64,000 bases of DNA from Saccharopolyspora phatthalungensis. Lineage in GTDB: Bacteria; Actinomycetota; Actinomycetes; Mycobacteriales; Pseudonocardiaceae. The notes beneath the pieces are model-generated. The model worked only from the letters and a program-made list of their open reading frames with translations. It was not told the DNA's origin and made no database searches. The DNA lies in assembly GCF_014203395.1 (NCBI RefSeq), contig NZ_JACHIW010000001.1, positions 4,819,501 through 4,883,500 of the forward strand, in the 5' to 3' direction. The translations under genes were made by a program, and so were the position numbers. Positions 52,537-60,324 of the stretch are shown here, piece after piece; position 1 is the stretch's first letter; the number at the start of each line of letters is the position of its first letter.

Positions 52537-54301
52537 ACGTCGGCGAAGCGCGCGGCACTGGATCACCGGGGTGACCACCGTGGCGGTGCTCGGCGGCGGC
52601 GCCGGGGCATGGGCGGCGATGCGCCCTTCGGATCCGGCCTACCGGCTCGCCAGTGCCGGCCCGGCCGAGGTCACCAGCACCCTGTCGGCCACCGGCACGA
52701 TCCAGTCGGTCAACCAGGCGACGCTGAGCTTCCCCGTGTCGGGCACGGTTTCCGCGGTCAACGTCCAGGTCGGGCAGCAGGTGTCGGCGGGTCAGGTGGT
52801 CGCGGCACTCGACACCACCACCGTGTCCAGCCAGGTCGTCTCGGCGCAGTCCAGGCTGGCCACCGCGCAGGCCAAACTCGCGTCCGACCAGGACCGTCAA
52901 ACCGCCGCCGCGCAGGCGTCGCCCGCGCCGGCGAAGCCGTCCACGGCGAACGCATCGGGCACGAGCCGCAGCCCGGGTGGCGATGCCAAGCCGATCGCAC
53001 CGCCGCCGCAGCTGGCGTCCGCTCAAGACACGGTGAAAACGTCGCAGCAGCAAGTCGATTCCGACCTCACGGCGGTCAGTTCCCTGGCAGGCCGGGAAAA
53101 GACAACGTGCGACCAGGCGATGCAGTCGGCGAGCTCCAGCTCGACCGGATCCAGCCAGCCCAGCACGAGCACCGAACCCACCCCGAGTCGGACGACCTCC
53201 TCGGCACCCTCATCCGGTTCCGGCGGCAGCGAGGCGGTATCGGAATGCACCTCGCTGATCCAGCAGGTCATGACCGCGCAGAGCAAGACCGCGGCCGACG
53301 AGAAAGCGCTCAGCGACGCCGAAAACAGCTTGAACACGGTGCTCGGCCAGGCCATCGCGAGCGTGAACCGCGCGGCGTCGGCAGCATCTCAGGCTGCCCA
53401 AGCGCCCCAACCAGCCTCGCAGAGCCGGGGCACCCAGCCGAGCTCGCAGAGCCGAAGCACTCAGCCGCCTTCCCAGAACCGCAGCGCCCAGAACCCCAGC
53501 GCCCAGAACCGCAGCGGCACCACGGCGACGGCGCCCCCGTCAGCCGACCAGCTCGCCGCCGACCAGGCGTCGGTGGACTCCGCGAACGCGGATCTGGTCG
53601 CCGCGCAACAGAATCTCGATGCCGCGACACTGATCAGCCCGATCGCGGGCACCGTCGCGCAGGTCGGCGTCGCTGCCGGGCAGACGGTCGCCGGGGCGAG
53701 CGAGAAGAGCAACATCGTGATCATCGGACCGGGCTCCGACGAGGTCACCACCTCGGTCAGCGATGTCCAGCTCGGCCAGGTCCACCCGGGCCAGGACGTG
53801 ACGGTCACGCCGGATGGCACCGGCCTGCGGCTGACCGGAAAGGTCGCCTCGGTCGGCGTTCTGCCGGGCACGAGTGGATCCACAACCGGCACGTCCCCGG
53901 CGACCTCGTCCGGCGCCTCGTCGAGCGGGACCAGCTACCCTGTCACGATCTCGCTCGATCCGACCTCGCAACAGCTGTTTGCCGGGGCGACCGCGGCGGT
54001 CTCGATCATGGTCGGCGGGACGCACGCATCGGTGACCGTCCCGACGTCCGCCGTCCGCGCAGCGGGTTCACGACACATCGTCAGCGTGCTCCGCAACGGC
54101 ACGCTGATCGCGGTGCCGGTCACGGTCGGAGTCGTCGGTGCGACGTTGACCGAGGTCACCTCCGGTTTGCGGGTTGGTGATCAGGTCGTGCTGGCCAACC
54201 TCGACACACCGCTGCCGAGCGGCAACACGACGCAGCGCGGTTTCGGTGGTGGCGGTTTCGCCCGGCCCGGAGGTGGTGGCGGCGCAGGCCGCGGCGACTG
54301 A
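52529..54301 (+). CDS. Second HlyD-like adaptor with long low-complexity insert
   Basis: 590 residues from ATG 52529, overlapping the lipoprotein gene. N-terminal anchor (ITGVTTVAVLGGGAGAWAAM), first lipoyl-like half LSFPVSGTVSAVNVQVGQQV, second half LISPIAGTVAQVGVAAGQTV, beta-barrel VSDVQLGQVHPGQDVTVTPD, and a Gly/Phe/Arg tail like that of the first adaptor (RGFGGGGFARPGGGG). Between the halves sits about 300 residues of Ser/Thr/Pro/Gln-rich sequence. It holds two Cys (KTTCDQ and SECTSL) and repeats such as SQSRGTQPSSQSRSTQPPSQ. It is last of the five-gene export operon. The insert could span the cell wall; this is inference. Confidence 0.85.
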   Translation: MAERRRSARHWITGVTTVAVLGGGAGAWAAMRPSDPAYRLASAGPAEVTSTLSATGTIQSVNQATLSFPVSGTVSAVNVQVGQQVSAGQVVAALDTTTVSSQVVSAQSRLATAQAKLASDQDRQTAAAQASPAPAKPSTANASGTSRSPGGDAKPIAPPPQLASAQDTVKTSQQQVDSDLTAVSSLAGREKTTCDQAMQSASSSSTGSSQPSTSTEPTPSRTTSSAPSSGSGGSEAVSECTSLIQQVMTAQSKTAADEKALSDAENSLNTVLGQAIASVNRAASAASQAAQAPQPASQSRGTQPSSQSRSTQPPSQNRSAQNPSAQNRSGTTATAPPSADQLAADQASVDSANADLVAAQQNLDAATLISPIAGTVAQVGVAAGQTVAGASEKSNIVIIGPGSDEVTTSVSDVQLGQVHPGQDVTVTPDGTGLRLTGKVASVGVLPGTSGSTTGTSPATSSGASSSGTSYPVTISLDPTSQQLFAGATAAVSIMVGGTHASVTVPTSAVRAAGSRHIVSVLRNGTLIAVPVTVGVVGATLTEVTSGLRVGDQVVLANLDTPLPSGNTTQRGFGGGGFARPGGGGGAGRGD

Positions 54302-54571
54302 TCGCTATCTGCATCGCCGAGCGGGCTAAGCCCGGTGACATCGAAACCGGGGAAAGGTGGATAGTCCCGGGATGAGCCGGGAGGGTGTCCGCTGACCGGC
54401 CATGCCCTCGGTAACTGGCGAATAATCCGCGGACTTCGTCCGGCGTGCACCATTTGACCAGTGACGGGCCGTGTGCGGCATGTGAGCCAGCACGCCACAG
54501 TAATGACTACACCAGGTTCGCCTCTCGGCATGCAGCCGCGGGACGGTGGCATAACTACGGGATATAAAATA

Positions 54572-54645
54572 GGATCAATTCCACATGATCCGCCATCGAT
54601 TCGAGAACGCTCTTATCGCGGTGCGATAACTATATCCATCGATGG
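54572..54645. promoter_or_regulatory. AT-rich cluster of nested inverted repeats
   Basis: Three exact dyads lie within 74 bases. GGATCA/TGATCC is at 54572-54577 and 54586-54591. CCATCGAT/ATCGATGG is at 54593-54600 and 54638-54645. Enclosed by it, TTATCGC/GCGATAA is at 54613-54619 and 54623-54629 with a 3-base loop. The patch has 26 of 60 G+C in line 54601-54660. It precedes the Cys-rich/YeeE operon and may be its operator or a structured leader. No gene is supported elsewhere in 54302-54902. Confidence 0.45.
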
Positions 54646-54902
54646 TTTGTTATTTGATCGTAAACATGTAGGAAAACGGCTGGTCATCGTACTTTTCCGA
54701 TTGAAATTCGCCTTTTGCTGAAGGATGTAACGGGCTGGGGGATCCGCCGGATTAATAACCCGGAGGGGGATCGTGTTACGGCGCGTTGCATTCCGCTACG
54801 CGCTGCGATCGCCGGTCGGGTTCTGCAAATACAAAAACGACAAGATCGCGCCATGCCGCCTACCCTCGGCCGGGTGGTATGAGCCGGTCAGATCGGAGCG
54901 AT

Positions 54903-55364
54903 ATGGGCTGCTCCCATGCCGGATCATGCCCCCTCTTCCCGTTGTTAAGGGCAAGTTTGCGCGGCTGGCGCGACTCCTATTGCGACAGCGAGGCCAGGTG
55001 GCGCGAGTGCGCTCGATACAAGTTGGCGTCCAGGGGCCAGCTCGTTCCGATCTCACTGCTCCCGAACGGTGCTGACGTGGGGCACATCAGGAAAGCTGCC
55101 GAGCGGTCCGCCGCGGCCGAGCCGACCCCGCCGTCACCGCTCATTTCCGAGTCGCCGGACACCGTGGTTTGGTTCGAACCGGCGCCGAGACCGGCCCCGG
55201 ATAGGCCGCGCGAGCCGTCATTACGCTCACCGGCCCCACGGGTCCCAACGACCCTCCCAACGACCCCACCAGCCTCAGACCGGGTAACACGGCCCACGCG
55301 AGCGCAGGGCTCGAAACGCCGCTGGTGGACCCGACTCGCCGAGTGGATGAGAGGTCCCGCATGA
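54903..55364 (+). CDS. Small Cys-rich protein coupled to a YeeE transporter
   Basis: 153 residues from ATG 54903 (GGAG at 4 bases). The first half is a compact domain, CSHAGSCPLFPLLRASLRGW, then RDSYCDSEARWRECARYKLA and VPISLLPNG. I recognise the spacing CPLF..W..YC...C.RY....G..VP..LLPNG as a small conserved domain, probably metal- or Fe-S-binding. The second half is Pro/Ser-rich with a basic end (KRRWWTRLAEW). Its stop overlaps the YeeE start (ATGA), which confirms that it is translated. It is likely a soluble partner in sulfur handling; that is inference from context. Confidence 0.72.
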   Translation: MGCSHAGSCPLFPLLRASLRGWRDSYCDSEARWRECARYKLASRGQLVPISLLPNGADVGHIRKAAERSAAAEPTPPSPLISESPDTVVWFEPAPRPAPDRPREPSLRSPAPRVPTTLPTTPPASDRVTRPTRAQGSKRRWWTRLAEWMRGPA

Positions 55365-56017
55365 GCAACTACTGGCCCTGGTGGGCGGGCGCGATCGGGC
55401 TTGCCCTGGTCACCGTCAACTACACGCTGATCACGGATCGGTCCTTCGGGGTGTCCTCGGCGTGGGATCGCGTCTTGCACTGGCGTGCCGAACGCCGCAT
55501 CGAACGGCAGGAGGCCCAGTTCGCCGACGACCGTGACCTCGCGGAAGCTTTCGCCGCGGCGACCGCCGCGGAGTTCGGGACCCGCTCTGGAGCACCCACC
55601 TCGCCGGACGTGATGCGCGGTGACACGCAGCCGCACGGCCAGGACACCGGATCCGCGGCGGGCGAGCAGGCCACGACCGCGAGCGTGCGTTCGGCGCCTC
55701 TGGTCACCCAGGCTGCCCTGCTCCTGTCGATCTTCGTCGGCGGATGGGTAGCGGCCGTGACCGCTGGCCGATTCGAGATCCGCTTTGACATGGGCGATGG
55801 TTTTCGCCAGCTCGTCACCGCCGATTCGAACGTCATGATCGGCGTGCTGTTCGTGGGAGGCATCCTCGTTGGCTTTGGCACTCGCTTGGCCGGGGGCTGC
55901 AGTTCCGGCCACGGACTCAGTGGCTGCGGTCGGTTGCGCCCGGTCAGCCTCGTCGCAACTGTCGTCTTTTTCGGCACCGCTGTTGCCGTGTCGTTCCTGC
56001 TGTGGAAGGTGATCTGA
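55361..56017 (+). CDS. YeeE/YedE-family transporter, N-terminal-half type
   Basis: 218 residues from ATG 55361. An N-terminal helix (WWAGAIGLALVTVNYTLITD), a charged loop of about 70 residues, then helices with GVLFVGGILVGFGTRLAGGCSSGHGLSGC. The GGCSSGHGLSG signature is the Cys-containing pore motif of YeeE/YedE (TsuA) sulfur transporters, which pass thiosulfate or persulfide along conserved Cys. The protein is about half the length of a fused transporter; the partner half is the next gene (start overlapping the stop, TGATG). Confidence 0.9.
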   Translation: MSNYWPWWAGAIGLALVTVNYTLITDRSFGVSSAWDRVLHWRAERRIERQEAQFADDRDLAEAFAAATAAEFGTRSGAPTSPDVMRGDTQPHGQDTGSAAGEQATTASVRSAPLVTQAALLLSIFVGGWVAAVTAGRFEIRFDMGDGFRQLVTADSNVMIGVLFVGGILVGFGTRLAGGCSSGHGLSGCGRLRPVSLVATVVFFGTAVAVSFLLWKVI

Positions 56018-56433
56018 TGCGTACCAAGGGCGCGGTGCTCGTCGCCAACATCATCACCGGGCTTGCCCTCGGTTACATCGTCGCCAACATCGGGTTCGGT
56101 GACTACGCCGAGCTGAACCGCATGTTCACCTTCCAGGACCCGCGCATGCTGTACGCCTTCGCCGGAGCCGTGGCGATCATCGTGGTGGTCTTCGCCGTGG
56201 TGGGTGTCCGCCGTACGCCAGGGCGCATCCACGGCGGCGTGGTCCCCGGGGCGGTGCTGTTCGGTACCGGCTGGGCGATCTCGGGTGGCTGCCCGGCGAT
56301 CCCGATCATCCAGGTCGCCAGCGGATACCTGCCCGCTCTCGTCACAATCGCCGGTGTCATGGTCGGCATCTGGCTGTGTCGCTGGGCCAACGCCAGGTTC
56401 TTCCAACTCGACCGCGGCTCCTGCGGGCTGTAA
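56017..56433 (+). CDS. YeeE/YedE partner half (DUF6691-like)
   Basis: 138 residues from ATG 56017, overlapping the previous stop. Four hydrophobic segments: VLVANIITGLALGYIVANIG, MLYAFAGAVAIIVVVFAVVG, VLFGTGWAISGGCPAIPIIQ and a last one ending VGIWLCRWANARFF. The GGCPAIP motif is the second conserved Cys loop of the YeeE fold. Together with its partner it makes a two-chain sulfur (thiosulfate or sulfide-type) importer. A strong terminator follows immediately. Confidence 0.9.
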   Translation: MRTKGAVLVANIITGLALGYIVANIGFGDYAELNRMFTFQDPRMLYAFAGAVAIIVVVFAVVGVRRTPGRIHGGVVPGAVLFGTGWAISGGCPAIPIIQVASGYLPALVTIAGVMVGIWLCRWANARFFQLDRGSCGL

Positions 56434-56452
56434 CGGTACATTCAGCGAGACC

Positions 56453-56490
56453 GATGCGGGGGCCTGACTCCTGGACTGAGCCCCCGCATC
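56453..56490 (+). terminator. Terminator after the YeeE operon
   Basis: GATGCGGGGGC (56453-56463) pairs perfectly with GCCCCCGCATC (56480-56490), loop 16 bases, followed by CTCTTG; 20 bases past the stop codon. Confidence 0.7.
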
Positions 56491-57639
56491 CTCTTGACGT
56501 CACCATCGGCCAACCCGTACAAGTCACTGTGCACGATGGCTGATTGTCTTATGTGGACGGTTGTTGCGGTCCCGGGCACAATCTTGCCGACCGTGGCGGC
56601 AGCGCGTCGACCGAGTCAGACCCGCGCTCGACGCACGCCAGCCCATCGGTCTGGAGCGGCGTCAACTCGGTGATGATGTCTCGCGCCTCGTCGACTGTGA
56701 TTGATGGCGGAGCCGTAACGCATGCCGTCCTCCTCTCCAATGTCGGGTGTGGAAAGCAATCGCGGCCGGTCCAACGAGGACTGTCGGCGCTCCAATGCCG
56801 CTGGGCGTCGAGGCCTGTCCAGATCAGACCTTAGATCGGTTCGTCCGCGTCGGCATCAACGGTCGTTGTTGAGGGATATCAAGCGATCTCTTGGGTTCTG
56901 CGACGGGCAGGGCTGTTGAAACACGAAGCACTATGTACACAGTACGAATGTCTCGGTCGCCCGTCCTCGCGCGTTGAGTAACCATTCGCGCGACCGCACC
57001 GCCATCGACACCTCCGGCAGTCGATCTGGACTTCCGATTGACTGAAACGTCCACATCGGACTAGAATGCCCTCTCGGCCGCTTGTACGTAGGCAGCGCGG
57101 TCGTTCCCGCTTCTTCTGCGATACCCCAACCGAGGGCCCCGCCGCGTGCGACGTAACGATCTGCGCACGCGCGGACACGGACCTTGCGTACCCAACTTGC
57201 CGGTACCTGGATTCCAAGATCCGCGCCCATCCGCGCGTAACTACACAAAGAAATAGCCATCATGCCACAAACAGAGCGTTAAGAAACAGGATTTCTTTGC
57301 AGGGAAGTAGGGGCGGCGGGGCGGCAATGCGCCGCCGCTGCCCGACTGGCGTGGGGCGTGCTACCCGAAGGAAGACCGCGGTCCGAGTGGCAAGACGACC
57401 CCGCATCACTCCGCTGAATGGACGTCCGGTTGGTGTCGTCGCTAATCTAAAAAAGCGTTCACCTCCGGCGTGGCATCACCCGATTGACCTATACACTTCG
57501 CGGATCAACTACGGCAGTCTAGTGACCTAGAAACTTCCGCCGGCCTAATCAGAAACCTGGGTAGGGAAAATAGGGAGCTGTGTAACAGTCGGCTGAATGC
57601 GGTCACCTGCGCGTCCTTTGTGTGAAGGGGAAACCATTA
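56491..57639. other. 1.15-kb region without a supported gene
   Basis: This precedes the injection-system locus. Several open frames exist but none has both a ribosome site and a plausible composition. The best is a 34-codon minus-strand frame starting at 56723 behind GGAGAGGAGG, which ends quickly and may be the 5' end of a lost gene. A short dyad, AAGAAA (57281-57286) and TTTCTT (57292-57297), is visible. The promoter of the collagen-like gene should lie towards the right end. Confidence 0.4.
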
Positions 57640-58767
57640 ATGTCGTCCTCGAAAACACTCGATGCCGTTTTCACTCCAGCCAAGGTCGAACCGGGTTCCA
57701 GCGTACAAGTCAGCATTAGCGGACTGCCGTCCGATGTTCGGTCGGTCAGCATCGTGTCCGCGGCCGTCGAAGGCGGTTCAGAACCGCAAACGCTCGAGGT
57801 GACCGTCGGATCGGACGGTGCGGTCACGGCGTCGGGCGACATCGCAATCAATTCTGACCTGACGCCCGGGGAACAGGCTATCGAAGTGCGCAGGGACGGG
57901 CCGGACGGCGACGTGGTCGGTAATGTCACTTTCACGGTGAGCGAATCGTCCGATCCTGACGCTGCGGCAAAAATGAGGAGGGCCGGTCCGCCCGGCCCCA
58001 AGGGCGATAAGGGAGACAAAGGCGACCCCGGCCCCAAGGGGGACAAAGGCGACACCGGCCCCAGGGGGCCCAGGGGAGACCGGGGGGACCAGGGCGATCC
58101 GGGTGAGAAGGGGGACCCCGGCCCCAAGGGACAGCCCGGTCCGAAAGGTGACCGCGGGGACAAGGGAGAACCGGGTGCCGCTGGTTCTAACGGCCGGAAG
58201 GGTGACCCTGGAGAAAAGGGCGATCCCGGCCCGAAGGGGGGAACTGGCCAAAAGGGGGAGGCTGGCCCCAAGGGAGAGGCTGGCCCGAAGGGGGAGACCG
58301 GGCCGAAGGGAGAGGCTGGCCCCAAGGGGGAGACCGGCCCCAAGGGAGACAAGGGGGAACAGGGCGACCCCGGACCGAAGGGAGACGCCGGTCCTAAGGG
58401 CGACGCCGGTCCCAAGGGCGACAAGGGAGATCCTGGAAAGGACGGAGGCGGCGGGCACGCCATTCTTGTTGACGACTACACGATATCAGTCAACGAGTTG
58501 CGAACCCGTAAGCTGAACACGATCTGGTCCAGGACCGTCACCGTGAAAAATCTTTCCCAGGATACCGTCCTGTTGTCGTCCAAGGAGGCCCAGGGGATCG
58601 CGCATGATTACCTGGCGTCCGTGGAAGTGTCCGGTTACGAGCGCTTCAAAGATGGCTTCACCATCTTTCTCCGGAAGGTGACCGAGCCGGCCTGGATCGA
58701 AAAGAACGGTAAGGTCCTGGTGCGCACCGTTGTCTACTCCGCAGCCCCCACCCAGTTCGGCGACTGA
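57640..58767 (+). CDS. Collagen-like triple-helix protein heading the CIS locus
   Basis: 375 residues from ATG 57640 (AAGGGG at 9 bases). Residues about 1-110 form an Ig-like beta domain (LDAVFTPAKVEPGSSVQVSI, then GNVTFTVSES). Residues about 116-268 are some 51 uninterrupted Gly-X-Y triplets, rich in GPK, GDK, GEA and GDP: a charged bacterial collagen sequence that can fold as a trimeric rod of about 45 nm (at 0.29 nm per residue). The C-terminal 105 residues are a globular domain (HAILVDDYTISVNELRTRKL, then YERFKDGFTIFLRKVTEPAW). No signal peptide or anchor is present. It is 43 bases before the next gene and in the same direction as the tail genes. It could be a fibre or receptor-binding part of the particle (inference). 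Confidence 0.85.
   Translation: MSSSKTLDAVFTPAKVEPGSSVQVSISGLPSDVRSVSIVSAAVEGGSEPQTLEVTVGSDGAVTASGDIAINSDLTPGEQAIEVRRDGPDGDVVGNVTFTVSESSDPDAAAKMRRAGPPGPKGDKGDKGDPGPKGDKGDTGPRGPRGDRGDQGDPGEKGDPGPKGQPGPKGDRGDKGEPGAAGSNGRKGDPGEKGDPGPKGGTGQKGEAGPKGEAGPKGETGPKGEAGPKGETGPKGDKGEQGDPGPKGDAGPKGDAGPKGDKGDPGKDGGGGHAILVDDYTISVNELRTRKLNTIWSRTVTVKNLSQDTVLLSSKEAQGIAHDYLASVEVSGYERFKDGFTIFLRKVTEPAWIEKNGKVLVRTVVYSAAPTQFGD
57985..58443 (+). repeat. Collagen Gly-X-Y coding repeat
   Basis: About 51 consecutive 9-base units encoding Gly-X-Y; the stretch around 58260-58335 repeats nearly identical GGCCCGAAGGGAGAG-type blocks. Such arrays expand and contract by slippage. Confidence 0.9.
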
Positions 58768-58810
58768 ATTCGGCGAACATCTTCTCCCACTCCGAACGTG
58801 AAGGCTGGTC

Positions 58811-59677
58811 ATGGCAGACGACTTCGACGAGAGCAACGTGAATCCACCCGACGACCCGGACGCCGTACTGCGAGAGCTGAAAAATCAGGCTGACTACGGA
58901 AAATTGTTCGCGGCGACGCTGGCCAAAGATTCGACGACGATCGACAAGGCGGTCGGTGAACTGACCAAGAATCGCGCCGATATCGACAAGAGCGAAAAAG
59001 ACTACGTCGCGGGCGACTATCTGAAGAAGTTTGCCGAACTGCGGGCACGCATCGACGACAAATGGCCCTGTCTGCGCCGGGTGCTCGAGGAGAATGCCGA
59101 CCTTGCCGACCTGGTCATACGGACATTTCGCGAGGACATCCTCCAGGCGAGACAAAAACTGGAGGAGATCACCGAGCACCTGACGCGGGCGCAGCAGGAA
59201 CTCGACTCGCGCACCCGGGAACTCGCCGACAAACAGCAGGCCCTCAAGGACCTGCTGACCCTGCCGGCTGATCTGGTGAAACAGTTGACCACGATGACCG
59301 GCCTGGAAAAGCGGGTGCAGGATGCCGCACAGGATCCCACCAGAGCCTTCGAGGCGTACGCCACGGCCGACGAGATCATTCGGCAGTTCGAGGAAGAACT
59401 CTTCGTACCGACCGTGGCTGAATTCCACAAGCTCGTGTTCGCCCGCTGGGGCGAGGTGGTCCGCACCCAACGGGAACTGGCGAAGGCTCAGGACAAGGTG
59501 TCCAAGCTCGCCGGCAAGAAGACAACGGTCGAGCAGGCAGTGAAAGACCTGAGCAATGACCGAATCGCCGAACTGTTGCGGCGCTGGACCTCGGCACTGC
59601 TGCGGTCAGTGGACCCGGCACCGGATGAACAGCGGGCTGAAGAGGTGGCGGAGTGGGCCACGTCCACCTCGCCCTGA
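58811..59677 (+). CDS. Coiled-coil protein of the CIS locus
   Basis: 288 residues; GAAGG seven bases before ATG 58811. Almost wholly helical: a first helical region (DAVLRELKNQADYGKLFAAT), long heptad stretches at about 100-160 (EDILQARQKLEEITEHLTRA, QQELDSRTRELADKQQAL) and 225-260 (TQRELAKAQDKVSKLAGKKT). No signal peptide, no enzyme motif. Its 3' end overlaps the next gene by 25 bases, so it is likely co-translated with the cap protein. I do not recognise a family; a scaffold, chaperone or ruler-like function would suit its place in a contractile-particle operon. Confidence 0.75.
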   Translation: MADDFDESNVNPPDDPDAVLRELKNQADYGKLFAATLAKDSTTIDKAVGELTKNRADIDKSEKDYVAGDYLKKFAELRARIDDKWPCLRRVLEENADLADLVIRTFREDILQARQKLEEITEHLTRAQQELDSRTRELADKQQALKDLLTLPADLVKQLTTMTGLEKRVQDAAQDPTRAFEAYATADEIIRQFEEELFVPTVAEFHKLVFARWGEVVRTQRELAKAQDKVSKLAGKKTTVEQAVKDLSNDRIAELLRRWTSALLRSVDPAPDEQRAEEVAEWATSTSP

Positions 59678-60324
59678 ACTTGGTCAGCCGGGCGTTGCGC
59701 GAGGTACTGGCCATCGGATACCGCGCCGACCCGGTGGTGGACGCGCTCGTGGGAACGAAGGGTGTCGTGTTCACTGATCCGGGCGAGACGGCCAAGGACG
59801 CGCCGGGATGCCTGTCGCTGTGGCTGTACCGGGTCATGGAGAACGGTCATCTCCGCAACATCCCCGTCGAGGAACCACCGGGATCGACCACCCGTCGGCA
59901 GCCGCCGCTGTCGCTGGACCTGCACTACCTGCTGACCCCGTTCACCTCGTCAACCGAGAACGACCAGATCCTGCTCAGCAGCTCGATGCAACTGTTGCAC
60001 GACAACGCCATCGTCTACGTCCAGGACCCGGTCGCGGGAACGGTCGATGAGATCAGGGTCGTGCTCGGCCGGCCGGAGCAGGCCGAGCTGACCGGGATCT
60101 GGGAAGCACTCCACGCCCCGTACCGGCTCTCGGTCACCTATGTGGTGCGGGTGGTGCGGATCGACAGTACCCGGGTGGACGACACAGCACTGGTCGTCGA
60201 CGTGCGCACGATCTACTCGTCGTTGTGGCCACGGTCGGGGACGGTTCCCCTGGAGATCTCCGACCGCCATTTCGCCCCACCCAACGGTGAACCAGCCGTC
60301 CATGAACGCAACCGAGGAGGGTAG
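59653..60324 (+). CDS. DUF4255 / Pvc16-type tail-cap protein
   Basis: 223 residues from GTG 59653, overlapping the coiled-coil gene. LNLVSRALREVLAIGYRADP at the start and PPLSLDLHYLLTPFTSSTEN, then SSMQLLHDNAIVYVQ are the DUF4255 (Pvc16_N) signature. LTGIWEALHAPYRLSVTYVV is the matching second half. In Photorhabdus-type injection systems this protein caps the distal end of the sheath-tube particle. Its TAG stop touches the sheath ATG (60325). It is a strong marker of an extracellular contractile injection system rather than a prophage. Confidence 0.9.
   Translation: MGHVHLALNLVSRALREVLAIGYRADPVVDALVGTKGVVFTDPGETAKDAPGCLSLWLYRVMENGHLRNIPVEEPPGSTTRRQPPLSLDLHYLLTPFTSSTENDQILLSSSMQLLHDNAIVYVQDPVAGTVDEIRVVLGRPEQAELTGIWEALHAPYRLSVTYVVRVVRIDSTRVDDTALVVDVRTIYSSLWPRSGTVPLEISDRHFAPPNGEPAVHERNRGG

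Noticed and set aside
54461..54721. An 86-codon plus-strand frame across the AT-rich patch
   Set aside because: It crosses the nested inverted repeats, has no ribosome site and no recognisable sequence.
57066..57530. A 154-codon frame before the collagen-like gene
   Set aside because: Arg/Pro-rich, no ribosome site, no family; probably chance.
57603..58463. Minus-strand Pro/Gly/Ser repeat protein
   Set aside because: It is the antisense of the collagen Gly-X-Y array; the repeats are inherited from the coding strand.
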